DNA of 64,000 nucleotides from Pseudomonadota bacterium (GTDB lineage Bacteria > Pseudomonadota > Alphaproteobacteria > Rhizobiales > Xanthobacteraceae), in NCBI GenBank assembly GCA_023388935.1, contig JAEWFG010000012.1:1-64000 (forward strand). The letters run 5' to 3'. The position numbers were made by a program, and so were the translations under genes. The first letter of the stretch is position 1. Every line of letters begins with the position of its first letter. The notes beneath the pieces are model-generated. The model did no database searches. It saw only the letters and a list, made by a program, of their open reading frames with translations, and was not told the origin of the DNA. This document shows positions 48,522 through 59,625 of the stretch, piece by piece.

Positions 48522-50129
48522 GTGCCAGCCAATCTGTCCGCCCGTCTCTGTTCGCTTGCGCTCTCGTTGTTTCTGATCGCGTTCGCTGTGCCGGCCCTTG
48601 CCGGTCCGTTCGAGGATGCGGTCGCCAAATTCGCCAACGATGATTATTCCGATACCGAAGAGGCGATCGGCGTGGTCGCGAGCAGCGGCAATACGCTGGC
48701 CTTCCCGATCATCAGCGCGCTCCAGGACGGTCGCCTCATGGCCGATCCGGACAGCAAGAAGGTCTACGTCACCGGTACCGACGGCAAGTCGATCGATGCC
48801 GCGACCGGCGAGCCCGTGGCCAGCGTTCCCGACAGTGCGAGCGCGGTCCGCCTCAACAACCGCCTGCGCCGCAGCGTCGACGCCGCGCTCGGCAGCCTGA
48901 CGCTCCAGTCGCCGGATGTCGGAACGCGGCTCCAGGCCGCGCAATCCGTCTTCAAGTCGCATGAGGAGACCGCGCTCGAAGCCGTCGATGGCGCGCTCGC
49001 CAAGGAAACCAACAAATCCGTCAAGGCGGCGCTGGGCGAAGCCCGCGCGGCGATCCTGTTGTTCAAGTCGGACGCCACCGAGGTCGAGAAGCTCGAGGCG
49101 GTCGCCACCCTCAAGGCGCGCGGCGACCAGGAGGCGCTGGCGCTGCTCACCGACATGAGCGATCAGCCCGCCTCAGTGACCAAGGCCGCGGCGAGTGCGG
49201 TCGGCTCGATCCAGAGCTCGCTCGCGGTCTGGTCGACGGTGCAGAATGCCTGGTACGGCCTCTCGCTCGGCTCGGTCCTGCTGCTTGCGGCGATCGGACT
49301 CGCCATCACCTTCGGCGTGATGGGCGTCATCAACATGGCTCATGGCGAGATGGTGATGATCGGCGCCTACACCACTTTCGTGGTGCAGGAGGTGATCCGC
49401 ACCCGCTATCCCGGACTGTTCGACTATTCGCTGCTGATTGCCGTACCGCTCGCCTTCCTCGTCGCCGGTGCCATCGGCGTGCTGATCGAGCGCAGCATCA
49501 TCCGCTTCCTCTACGGCCGTCCACTGGAAACGCTGCTCGCGACCTGGGGTCTGTCGCTGGTGCTCCAGCAGGCGGTGCGCACCATGTTTGGCCCGACCAA
49601 CCGCGAGGTCGGCAGCCCCTCGTGGATGAGCGGTGCATTCGAGCTCGGCCAGATCACCATCACCTACAACCGGCTCTGGATCCTCTGCTTCACGCTCGCC
49701 GTGTTCGCGATCCTGCTCGCCATGCTGCGCTACACAGCGCTTGGCCTGGAGATGCGCGCGGTGACGCAGAACCGCCGTATGGCGGCCTCGATGGGAATTG
49801 CGACCTCGCGCGTCGACGCGCTCACCTTCGGCCTCGGTTCGGGCATCGCCGGCATCGCCGGCGTGGCGCTGTCGCAGATCGACAATGTCAGCCCCAATCT
49901 CGGCCAGAGCTACATCATCGACAGTTTCATGGTCGTGGTGTTCGGTGGCGTCGGCAATCTCTGGGGCACGCTGGTCGGCGCCTTCACGCTCGGCATCGCC
50001 AACAAGTTCCTGGAGCCGGTCGCCGGCGCCGTGCTCGGCAAGATCGCCATCCTGGTTCTCATCATCCTGTTCATTCAAAAACGCCCGCGCGGCCTGTTCG
50101 CGCTCAAGGGCCGTGCGGTGGAAGCATGA
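48522..50129 (+). CDS. urtB: Urea ABC transporter permease UrtB
   Basis: 535 residues from GTG 48522. A signal-like N-terminus and a ~220-residue soluble extension with helical repeats (common in proteobacterial UrtB) precede the LivH-like permease: GVMGVINMAHGEMVMIGAYT, GRPLETLLATWGLSLVLQQA, MRAVTQNRRMAASMGI. It forms half of the membrane channel. Its stop overlaps the urtC start (ATGA). Confidence 0.95.
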   Translation: MPANLSARLCSLALSLFLIAFAVPALAGPFEDAVAKFANDDYSDTEEAIGVVASSGNTLAFPIISALQDGRLMADPDSKKVYVTGTDGKSIDAATGEPVASVPDSASAVRLNNRLRRSVDAALGSLTLQSPDVGTRLQAAQSVFKSHEETALEAVDGALAKETNKSVKAALGEARAAILLFKSDATEVEKLEAVATLKARGDQEALALLTDMSDQPASVTKAAASAVGSIQSSLAVWSTVQNAWYGLSLGSVLLLAAIGLAITFGVMGVINMAHGEMVMIGAYTTFVVQEVIRTRYPGLFDYSLLIAVPLAFLVAGAIGVLIERSIIRFLYGRPLETLLATWGLSLVLQQAVRTMFGPTNREVGSPSWMSGAFELGQITITYNRLWILCFTLAVFAILLAMLRYTALGLEMRAVTQNRRMAASMGIATSRVDALTFGLGSGIAGIAGVALSQIDNVSPNLGQSYIIDSFMVVVFGGVGNLWGTLVGAFTLGIANKFLEPVAGAVLGKIAILVLIILFIQKRPRGLFALKGRAVEA

Positions 50130-51295
50130 CCCCTCACATGCTGACGCGATCGCTGGACAGCGGCGCGACGATCTTCCTCGCCGTCGTCGCGGCCTGCGGG
50201 ATCCTTATCCCGCTCTCCAACCTGCTGCTACCCGCGGGCTCCTTCCTGCAAGTGCCGACCTATCTGATCGCGCTCTGGGGCAAATATGTCTGCTACGCGA
50301 TCCTGGCGCTCGCAATCGACCTGATCTGGGGCTATTGCGGCATCCTTTCGCTCGGCCACGGTGCGTTCTTCGCGCTCGGCGGCTATGCGATGGGCATGTA
50401 CCTGATGCGGCAGATCGGCACCCGCGGCGTCTATGGCAACCCGATCCTGCCCGACTTCATGGTGTTCCTGAACTGGGAGAAGCTGCCCTGGTACTGGTAC
50501 GGCTTCGACATGTTCTGGTTCGCGGCGCTGATGGTGTTGTTCGTGCCCGGCCTGCTCGCCTTCTGTTTCGGCTGGCTCGCCTTCCGCTCCCGCGTCACTG
50601 GCGTGTACCTGTCGATCATCACGCAGGCGATGACCTATGCGCTGCTGCTCGCCTTCTTCCGCAATGATTTCGGCTTCGGCGGCAACAACGGCCTGACCGA
50701 CTTCAAGGACATCCTCGGCTTCAACGTCCAGGCCGAAGGCACCCGCGCTGCGCTGTTTGCGCTGAGCTGCCTGGCGCTCATCCTCAGCTTCCTGATCTGC
50801 CGCTTTGTCGTGTCCTCCAAGCTCGGAAAAGTGCTGATCGCAATCCGCGACGCGGAATCACGCAGCCGGTTCCTCGGTTACCGTGTCGAATCCTACAAGC
50901 TATTCGTGTTCACGCTCTCGGCCTGCATGGCCGGCGTCGCCGGTGCGCTCTACGTGCCGCAGGTCGGCATTATCAATCCGAGCGAATTCGCGCCGGGCAA
51001 TTCGATCGAGGCGGTGATCTGGGTCGCGGTCGGTGGCCGCGGCACGCTGGTCGGCGCAGCGCTCGGTGCCGTCGTCGTCAACTACGCCAAGACGTTATTT
51101 ACCTCCGGCGTGCTGGCGCCGTACTGGTTGTTCATGCTGGGTGCATTGTTCATCCTGGTGACGCTGCTGCTGCCGAAGGGCATCGTCGGCACCGCCAACG
51201 CCTGGTGGGAATCGTCGAAGGAAAAACGCACCGCGGCAGCCACGGCGAGCGCCGCGGCTGAAGCCGGCGTGGCCGAACCGAAGCTGGTGGAGTAG
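50126..51295 (+). CDS. urtC: Urea ABC transporter permease UrtC
   Basis: 389 residues from ATG 50126, which overlaps the urtB stop. LivM-like permease with DLIWGYCGILSLGHGAFFAL, NNGLTDFKDILGF, and the coupling loop LIAIRDAESRSRFLGYRVES. Charged Ala/Glu-rich tail. Six bases before urtD. Confidence 0.95.
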   Translation: MTPHMLTRSLDSGATIFLAVVAACGILIPLSNLLLPAGSFLQVPTYLIALWGKYVCYAILALAIDLIWGYCGILSLGHGAFFALGGYAMGMYLMRQIGTRGVYGNPILPDFMVFLNWEKLPWYWYGFDMFWFAALMVLFVPGLLAFCFGWLAFRSRVTGVYLSIITQAMTYALLLAFFRNDFGFGGNNGLTDFKDILGFNVQAEGTRAALFALSCLALILSFLICRFVVSSKLGKVLIAIRDAESRSRFLGYRVESYKLFVFTLSACMAGVAGALYVPQVGIINPSEFAPGNSIEAVIWVAVGGRGTLVGAALGAVVVNYAKTLFTSGVLAPYWLFMLGALFILVTLLLPKGIVGTANAWWESSKEKRTAAATASAAAEAGVAEPKLVE

Positions 51296-51300
51296 GCGCA

Positions 51301-52062
<762 letters not shown>

Positions 52063-52065
52063 GCG

Positions 52066-52761
52066 ATGCTTGAGGTCAAGGATATCAACCTGTTCTACGG
52101 CGCTGCACAGGCGCTGCGCGGCGTTTCAATCTCGGCTGAGCCTGGCAAGGTGACTTGTGTGCTCGGTCGCAACGGCGTCGGCAAAACCTCGCTCTTGCGC
52201 GCCATGGTCGGGCAGTATCCGATTTCCTCGGGCGCAATCGTGTTCGACGGCAGCGACATCACGGGCCTGAAACCCTATGAGCGGGCGCGCAAGGGCATCG
52301 GTTTCGTGCCGCAGGGCCGCGAGATATTTCCGCTGCTGACAGTCGAGGAGAACCTGAAGACCGGCTTCGGCCCGCTCAAGCGCGAGGACAAGCACATCCC
52401 GGACGATGTGTTCTCGCTGTTTCCGGTGCTGCAATCCATGCTCGGCCGGCGCGGTGGCGACCTCTCCGGCGGCCAGCAGCAGCAGCTCGCGATCGGCCGC
52501 GCGCTGGTGATGCGGCCAAAGCTTCTCCTGCTAGACGAGCCGACGGAGGGCATCCAGCCGTCGATCATCAAGGACATCGGCCGCGCCATCTCCTATCTGC
52601 GCAACCTCGGCAACATCGCCATCGTGCTGGTCGAACAATATCTCGACTTTGCCTGCGAACTCGGCGACAGTTTCGCCGTGATGGATCGCGGCGCGGTGAA
52701 GTTCACCTGCGACCGCTCCCATCTCGACGCGAGCGAAATCAGCCGCCAGATGGCGCTGTAA
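52066..52761 (+). CDS. urtE: Urea ABC transporter ATPase UrtE
   Basis: 231 residues. LivF-type ATPase with Walker A GRNGVGKTSLLRAMVG, signature LSGGQQQQLAIGRAL and Walker B LLLLDEPTEGIQPSI, the last motif typical of UrtE. The urease genes begin 35 bases later. Confidence 0.96.
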   Translation: MLEVKDINLFYGAAQALRGVSISAEPGKVTCVLGRNGVGKTSLLRAMVGQYPISSGAIVFDGSDITGLKPYERARKGIGFVPQGREIFPLLTVEENLKTGFGPLKREDKHIPDDVFSLFPVLQSMLGRRGGDLSGGQQQQLAIGRALVMRPKLLLLDEPTEGIQPSIIKDIGRAISYLRNLGNIAIVLVEQYLDFACELGDSFAVMDRGAVKFTCDRSHLDASEISRQMAL

Positions 52762-52796
52762 GCCTTTCATTCTGCCGCGAGCGGCTGGGGAAGCGG

Positions 52797-53627
52797 ATGC
52801 GCAGCGAACCATCAGTCACATCCTTGGTGTTCGAGGCCAACCGTGCGCGCGGCGCGGTTCGGTTCGACGTGCATGTCCGTGACGGCGTGACGCGACGTGG
52901 CGCCTTGCATGAATCCGGCTCACTGCGCGTGCGCTTTCCGTCGCCGGAAGACGAGGGCCTGTCCGGCGTGTTCGTCAACACGGCCGGGGGCGTTGCCGGC
53001 GGCGATCGCTTCGACATCGAAATTGCGGCCGCCGACGCTGCACGGCTGACGCTGACCACGGCGGCTGCCGAGAAGGTCTACCGCGCGCCGGAGCAGGCGG
53101 CAGAGCTCAACATCGCACTGAAGGTCGGCGCAGGCGCGCATCTGTCCTGGCTCCCGCAGGAGACCATCCTGTTCGACCGGGCGCGCGTGCAGCGCCGCTT
53201 CGACATCGTGCTCGATGACGCCGCCTCGCTCCTGCTCTGCGAGATCGTCGTGTTCGGCCGCACCGCCATGGGCGAGCGGATGGAGCGAGGCGAGTTCGTC
53301 GACCGCTGGCGGCTGCGCCGCGGCGGTAAGCTCGTCTTCGCGGAAACCGTCCGGCTTGATGGCAATATCGGTGCCAAGCTTGCGCGATCCGCGGTGGCCA
53401 GAGGCGGCGCGGCGATCGGCACGGCCCTGATCGTTCCCGGCGACGAGGCCCTGGTCGAGCGCATCCGCGAGGCATCGGACTCTTTCGCCGGCGAGGTCGG
53501 AGTATCGGCCTGGAGCGGCTTTGCAATGGCGCGGTTCTGTGCCCAAGATGCGGCCCGCTTGCGCACCGACATGATGGCGGTGCTGGCGCGCACCGGCGCG
53601 GCGCTGCCGCGACTGTGGTTGAATTGA
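52797..53627 (+). CDS. ureD: Urease accessory protein UreD
   Basis: 276 residues. UreD/UreH hallmarks are VFVNTAGGVAGGDRFDIEIA, TTAAAEKVYRA, LSWLPQETILFDRARVQRRF and LLLCEIVVFGRTAMGE. It docks on apo-urease and, with UreF and UreG, delivers nickel. It starts the urease block right after urtE. Confidence 0.95.
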   Translation: MRSEPSVTSLVFEANRARGAVRFDVHVRDGVTRRGALHESGSLRVRFPSPEDEGLSGVFVNTAGGVAGGDRFDIEIAAADAARLTLTTAAAEKVYRAPEQAAELNIALKVGAGAHLSWLPQETILFDRARVQRRFDIVLDDAASLLLCEIVVFGRTAMGERMERGEFVDRWRLRRGGKLVFAETVRLDGNIGAKLARSAVARGGAAIGTALIVPGDEALVERIREASDSFAGEVGVSAWSGFAMARFCAQDAARLRTDMMAVLARTGAALPRLWLN

Positions 53628-53649
53628 TGTTCAACGGAAGAGATTTCGC

Positions 53650-53952
53650 ATGAACCTGTCTCCCCGCGAAAAGGACAAGCTTCTGATCTCGATGGCGGCG
53701 ATCGTGGCCCGCCGCCGGCTCGACCGCGGCGTCAAGCTCAACCATCCGGAGGCGATCGCGATCATCTCCGACTTCATCCTTGAAGGTGCGCGGGACGGCC
53801 GCACCGTCGCCGAGTTGATGCAGGCCGGCGCGCAGGTGCTCACCCGTGAGCAGGTGATGCCGGGCATCCCCGAGATGATCCACGACATCCAGGTCGAAGC
53901 GACGTTCCCGGACGGTACCAAGCTCGTCACCGTGCACGAACCGATCAGGTAG
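53650..53952 (+). CDS. ureA: Urease subunit gamma
   Basis: 100 residues, the normal length. MNLSPREKDKLLISMAAIVA, RGVKLNHPEAIAIISDFILE and GARDGRTVAELM are conserved UreA blocks. Smallest structural subunit of the UreABC trimer. Nine bases before ureB. Confidence 0.97.
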   Translation: MNLSPREKDKLLISMAAIVARRRLDRGVKLNHPEAIAIISDFILEGARDGRTVAELMQAGAQVLTREQVMPGIPEMIHDIQVEATFPDGTKLVTVHEPIR

Positions 53953-53961
53953 GAGCGCAAC

Positions 53962-54267
53962 ATGATCCCCGGCGAACTCTTCATTCAGGACGGCGAGATC
54001 GAGCTCAATGCCGGCCGCAAGACCGTGACGCTGACTGTCGCGAACACCGGCGATCGCCCGATCCAGGTCGGGTCGCACTACCATTTCTTCGAGACCAATC
54101 CGGCGCTGAAGTTCGACCGCAAGAAGGCGCGCGGCATGCGCCTCGACATCGCCGCCGGCACCGCCGTCCGTTTCGAACCCGGCCAGAGCCGCGACGTCCA
54201 ACTCGTCGCGGTGGCCGGCAAGAAGACCATCTACGGTTTCCGCGGCGACGTGATGGGGAAGCTGTGA
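53962..54267 (+). CDS. ureB: Urease subunit beta
   Basis: 101 residues; AGGAG precedes the ATG. MIPGELFIQDGEIELNAGRK, RPIQVGSHYHFFETN and ALKFDRKKARGMRLDI are typical UreB blocks. Normally ureC follows; here an HD-domain gene is inserted between them. Confidence 0.97.
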   Translation: MIPGELFIQDGEIELNAGRKTVTLTVANTGDRPIQVGSHYHFFETNPALKFDRKKARGMRLDIAAGTAVRFEPGQSRDVQLVAVAGKKTIYGFRGDVMGKL

Positions 54268-54324
54268 GCCCAATGGGAACGAGCGCTGCGCGGCACGGTT
54301 GAGGCGAAAAAGGAAGTATTTGCC

Positions 54325-54864
54325 ATGCTCTCCGCCGTCCGCCTCATCTCCGAAGCTGCCGATCTCGCCGCGCGCCGGCATAGCGGCATGGCGCGCAAGG
54401 GACGGGGAAATGAGCCCTACATCAATCATCTCGCCGAGGTCGCGACCCTGCTCGCCACCGCCACCGGCGGCGCGGATGCCGAGCTCGTCGCAGCCGGCTG
54501 GCTGCACGATACGATCGAAGACACCGACACCACGCGCGAGGAACTCGCGCAGAAATTTTCCCAACGTGTCGCCTCCCTCGTCGTCGAGTGCACCGACGAT
54601 GTGAGCCTGCCGAAGGCCGAGCGGCGGCGGCGGCAGGTGCTCGATGCGCCGAAAAAGTCAGCCGCGGCCAAGCTGATCAAGATCGCCGACAAGATCAGCA
54701 ACATCGGCGCGCGCATTCATCCTGATCCCACCACTGAAGAGCGCGACGATCTCGTCGACTACACCGACTGGGCCGAGCAGGTGGTCGCGGGTTGCCGCGG
54801 CGGCAATCCATGGCTCGATCAGACATTCGACGATGCGGTGCGTACGGCGAGGGCGTCGCTGTGA
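54325..54864 (+). CDS. HD-domain hydrolase, MESH1-like (small alarmone hydrolase type)
   Basis: 179 residues, ATG behind AAGGAAG. The sequence tracks the (p)ppGpp hydrolase fold of SpoT/MESH1: PYINHLAEVATLL, GWLHDTIEDTDTTREEL, TDDVSLPKAERRRRQV and AKLIKIADKISNI. Metal ligands H35, H61, D62 and D122 and the catalytic E65-D66 pair are all present, at the same residue numbers as in human MESH1. There is no synthetase, TGS or ACT domain, so it can only hydrolyse. It lies inside the urease operon between ureB and ureC, in the same direction. Substrate could be (p)ppGpp, NADPH or another nucleotide pyrophosphate. Confidence 0.88.
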   Translation: MLSAVRLISEAADLAARRHSGMARKGRGNEPYINHLAEVATLLATATGGADAELVAAGWLHDTIEDTDTTREELAQKFSQRVASLVVECTDDVSLPKAERRRRQVLDAPKKSAAAKLIKIADKISNIGARIHPDPTTEERDDLVDYTDWAEQVVAGCRGGNPWLDQTFDDAVRTARASL

Positions 54865-54901
54865 GCGCCGATCAGAAACTCAAACGCAAACGGGGCTTGT
54901 G

Positions 54902-56617
<1,716 letters not shown>

Positions 56618-56631
56618 AATAGCGTCTCGAC

Positions 56632-56694
56632 GCATGTCCCAAGAGCATGTCTCAAGAGCATGTCCCGGGCGCATGCCCGGGGGCGGCTTTTCCG
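56632..56694 (+). repeat. Three 13-bp tandem repeats ending in a GC-rich hairpin after ureC
   Basis: GCATGTCCCAAGA, GCATGTCTCAAGA and GCATGTCCCGGG start at 56632, 56645 and 56658. CCCGGGC (56664-56670) pairs with GCCCGGG (56675-56681) around GCAT, followed by GGCGGCTTTTCC. The hairpin may partly stop transcription after the structural urease genes. Confidence 0.7.
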
Positions 56695-56770
56695 GTTTTG
56701 CGTTCGATCCCGCCTGGTCTAATGTCCCGCCCGGTATCTCAACCTAGAAGAAAAGGCGGGAGGATTTCTC

Positions 56771-57070
56771 GTGATCTACGTCGTTGCCACCCTGACCATC
56801 AAGCCCGAAACACGCGCCGAATTCATTGCAGCGGCCACCGCCTGCATCAAGGAGACGCGGAAAGAACCCGGCAATATCGCCTATGACCTGCATGAGAGCG
56901 TCACCGATCCCGCCAAGATGGTGTTCGTCGAGCAGTGGGAAAATGCCGAGGCGCTGGTGCCGCACCGGGCCATGGAACACATGAAGACGTTCGGCCGCGT
57001 CGCGGTGAAGTGCTTCACGGCGCCGCCGAAGATCGAAGTGATCACGCCCGCGAAGGTCGACGTTCGCTAA
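56771..57070 (+). CDS. ABM-fold (antibiotic biosynthesis monooxygenase-like) protein, copy 1
   Basis: 99 residues from GTG 56771. VIYVVATLTIKPETRAEFIA, IAYDLHESVTDPAKMVFVEQ and WENAEALVPHRAMEHMKTF are the ferredoxin-like ABM fold of quinol monooxygenase (YgiN) type proteins. Tandem with a second copy. Function unknown; located between ureC and ureE in the urease operon. Confidence 0.88.
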   Translation: MIYVVATLTIKPETRAEFIAAATACIKETRKEPGNIAYDLHESVTDPAKMVFVEQWENAEALVPHRAMEHMKTFGRVAVKCFTAPPKIEVITPAKVDVR

Positions 57071-57091
57071 GCAAGAAGAGGGAACATCCCC

Positions 57092-57391
57092 ATGATCTAT
57101 GTCATCGCCACCACACCCATGAAGCCGGAAAACAAGGACGACTTCATCAAGGGGCACAAGGCCTGCACCGTCGAGACCCTCAAGGAGAAGGGCTGTCTCG
57201 CCTACGACGGTCATGTCAGCGTCAACAATCCGAACCTCTATGTGGTGGTCGAGCGCTGGGAGACCCGCGAAGACCTCAATGCGCATGGGCGTGCGCCGCA
57301 TATGAAAGTGTGGCGGGAATATTCCGCGCAGATGAAGACGGCGCCGACGGTGATCGAGATCATCAGCGACGGCAAGGTCGAGAAGTTCTGA
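57092..57391 (+). CDS. ABM-fold (antibiotic biosynthesis monooxygenase-like) protein, copy 2
   Basis: 99 residues, ATG behind AAGAGGGAAC. It is a paralogue of the preceding protein: MIYVIATTPMKPENKDDFIK, LAYDGHVSVNNPNLYVVVER and WETREDLNAHGRAPHMKVW align throughout, with an added cysteine near residue 27 (HKACTVET). It may form a heterodimer with copy 1. ureE follows after 12 bases. Confidence 0.88.
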   Translation: MIYVIATTPMKPENKDDFIKGHKACTVETLKEKGCLAYDGHVSVNNPNLYVVVERWETREDLNAHGRAPHMKVWREYSAQMKTAPTVIEIISDGKVEKF

Positions 57392-57403
57392 GGGCATAGC
57401 AGC

Positions 57404-57952
57404 ATGATCCGGGCGACGCAGGTCAAGGGGCAACACCGCTTCACGGAAGCGCCGGCTGACACGGTCGTGCTCGATTTCGACGATCGGCACCGCCGTCGCA
57501 TGGCGATGACGGGGACGCGAGGTCTCGAATTCCTGCTCGACCTGGAAAACGCCGTTGCGCTCCGCGGCGGCGATGCACTGGTGCTGGAGGACGGCCGGCT
57601 GGTCGAAGTGGTTGCGGCGCCCGAGCCGCTGCTCGAGATCCGCGGCCGCGATCCGCACCACCTCATCCGCGTCGGCTGGCATCTCGGCAATCGCCATCTG
57701 CCGACGCAGATCATGGCCAAGAGCCTGCGCATCCGCCGCGACCACGTCATCGAGGCCATGGTGAAGGGCCTTGGCGCGCGGGTGATCGAGATCGAAGCGC
57801 CGTTCGATCCCGAAGGCGGCGCCTACGCCGATGCGGCGCACGGGCACGATCACCATGATCATCACGGCCACGATCACCACCATCATCACGACGAGCATTG
57901 CGACCATCCCGACCATCACCATGGCCACAAGCATGCTCATGACCACAAATGA
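57404..57952 (+). CDS. ureE: Urease accessory protein UreE (nickel metallochaperone)
   Basis: 182 residues. UreE N- and C-domains (RRRMAMTGTRGLEFLLDLEN, YHLGNRHLP-like WHLGNRHLPTQI, RRDHVIEAMVKGLGARV) precede a ~40-residue tail with over 15 histidines (positions ~143-182), which binds several nickel ions. It hands Ni to UreG. It overlaps ureF. Confidence 0.95.
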   Translation: MIRATQVKGQHRFTEAPADTVVLDFDDRHRRRMAMTGTRGLEFLLDLENAVALRGGDALVLEDGRLVEVVAAPEPLLEIRGRDPHHLIRVGWHLGNRHLPTQIMAKSLRIRRDHVIEAMVKGLGARVIEIEAPFDPEGGAYADAAHGHDHHDHHGHDHHHHHDEHCDHPDHHHGHKHAHDHK

Positions 57953-58661
57953 GCGAAGCGGCACCGGTGACCTCGCCGAGCGCGAGGCGGCGGCGCTGTT
58001 CCGGCTGATGACGTGGCTGTCGCCGGCGTTTCCGGTCGGCGGCTTCTCTTATTCCAGTGGCATCGAGTGGGCGGTCGAGGCGGGCAACATCAATGACACC
58101 GCGACGCTCGCCGATTGGCTTGACGCGATGCTCGGCGACGGCTCGGGCTTTTGCGATGCGATCTTCCTGGTCCACGCCTTTCGCGCCGCCGAGGCGGGTG
58201 AGGAGGCCACCTTGAACGATATTGCTGAACTCGCCGCGGCCTTCGTACCGTCGCGCGAGCGGCAGCTCGAGACTTCGTCGCAGGGGCGTGCCTTCATCGA
58301 TATCGCGCGTGCCGCGTGGAATGCCGACGGGCTGGATGCCATGGTCGCGGCGTGCAGCACGTCACTGGTCTATCCTGTGGCGGTCGGTGTGGTTGCCGCG
58401 ATGCACGGCGTGCCGCTGGCGCCGACGCTGCACGCGTTCCTTCATGCGCTGGTCTCGAACTGGATTTCCGCGGCCTCCCGGCTCATTCCGCTCGGCCAGA
58501 CCGACAGTCAACGTGTGCTGGTGAGGCTGGAAGTCGCCGTCGCCGCGACGGCAAATCGTGCGCTGAATGCGACATTGGACGATCTCGGCAGCGCAACGTT
58601 TCGCGCCGATCTCGCCAGTCTCCGGCACGAGACGCAATATACCCGGCTGTTTCGGTCGTGA
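57939..58661 (+). CDS. ureF: Urease accessory protein UreF
   Basis: 240 residues from ATG 57939 (an in-frame ATG at 57933 is also possible), overlapping ureE by 14 bases. LFRLMTWLSPAFPVGGFSYS, SGIEWAVEAGNI and LVSNWISAASRLIPLGQTDS are UreF signatures. It bridges UreD and UreG in the nickel-insertion complex. 71 bases before ureG. Confidence 0.93.
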   Translation: MTTNERSGTGDLAEREAAALFRLMTWLSPAFPVGGFSYSSGIEWAVEAGNINDTATLADWLDAMLGDGSGFCDAIFLVHAFRAAEAGEEATLNDIAELAAAFVPSRERQLETSSQGRAFIDIARAAWNADGLDAMVAACSTSLVYPVAVGVVAAMHGVPLAPTLHAFLHALVSNWISAASRLIPLGQTDSQRVLVRLEVAVAATANRALNATLDDLGSATFRADLASLRHETQYTRLFRS

Positions 58662-58732
58662 GCGGGGCGGCATTGACCCAGTCGTCGTCGTCCCAGCCTT
58701 GCCCGGGACGACGTTAAGAGAGAGCGAGCGAC

Positions 58733-59356
58733 ATGTCGAAATCTCACGGTCCTCTGCGTGTTGGTATTGGCGGCCCCGTCGGATCGGGCAAGACCGCGTT
58801 GATGGACCTGCTCTGCAAGACCATGCGGGAGCACTACGACATCGCCGCGATCACCAACGACATCTACACCAAATGGGATGCGGAATTCCTTGTGCGCTCG
58901 GGCTCGCTGACGCCGGACCGCATCGCCGGCGTCGAGACCGGCGGCTGCCCACACACCGCGATCCGCGAGGACGCTTCGATGAATCTGGCCGCGGTGGCGG
59001 ACATGCGCGCCAAGTTTCCCTGGCTCGACCTCATTCTGATCGAATCCGGCGGCGACAATCTGGCTGCCACGTTTTCCCCGGAGCTCGCCGATCTCACCAT
59101 TTACGTCATCGACGTGGCGGCCGGCGACAAGATCCCGTCCAAGGGCGGCCCCGGCATCACCCGGTCCGACCTCCTTGTCATCAACAAGATCGATCTTGCG
59201 CCCCATGTCGGCGCTTCCCTCGAGAAGATGAACACGGACGCCAGGCGCATGCGCGGCGAGCGTCCCTTCGTCATGACCAACCTGAAAAAGAGCGAGGGAC
59301 TCGACCGCATCGTCGGCTTCATCGAGAGCAAGGGCGGCTTGAAACGGGCAGGCTGA
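58733..59356 (+). CDS. ureG: Urease accessory GTPase UreG
   Basis: 207 residues. SIMIBI GTPase with P-loop GGPVGSGKTALMDLL, the nickel-binding CPH in GVETGGCPHTAIREDASMN, switch region LILIESGGDNLAATFSP and NKID base motif. GTP hydrolysis drives nickel transfer to urease. Last gene of the urea module. The spacer before it (58662-58732) contains a degenerate CCCAGCCTTGCCCGGG repeat. Confidence 0.97.
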   Translation: MSKSHGPLRVGIGGPVGSGKTALMDLLCKTMREHYDIAAITNDIYTKWDAEFLVRSGSLTPDRIAGVETGGCPHTAIREDASMNLAAVADMRAKFPWLDLILIESGGDNLAATFSPELADLTIYVIDVAAGDKIPSKGGPGITRSDLLVINKIDLAPHVGASLEKMNTDARRMRGERPFVMTNLKKSEGLDRIVGFIESKGGLKRAG

Positions 59357-59625
59357 CGGGCGGCGCGACGAGATGGCACAGGCGCTTTCCGCGGTTAACA
59401 CCCGGGGCAGAGCCGCGACCGGCGGAACAAATTTCGGCCCCGGCGATTAACTATCTCCGGTGCCCGGAGCAGAGCCGTTCTGGCCAGACCATCGGCCGGG
59501 CGGATTAAGCTTTTCAGGCGACCCAAGTTGCGTAGCGATGCCTCCTCCTCCATTATCTCCGCCACTGGGGTTCACCCTGTTTCGGCACATGGCCGTTCGA
59601 GCGGCGTTCATATGCTCCGTGCTTA

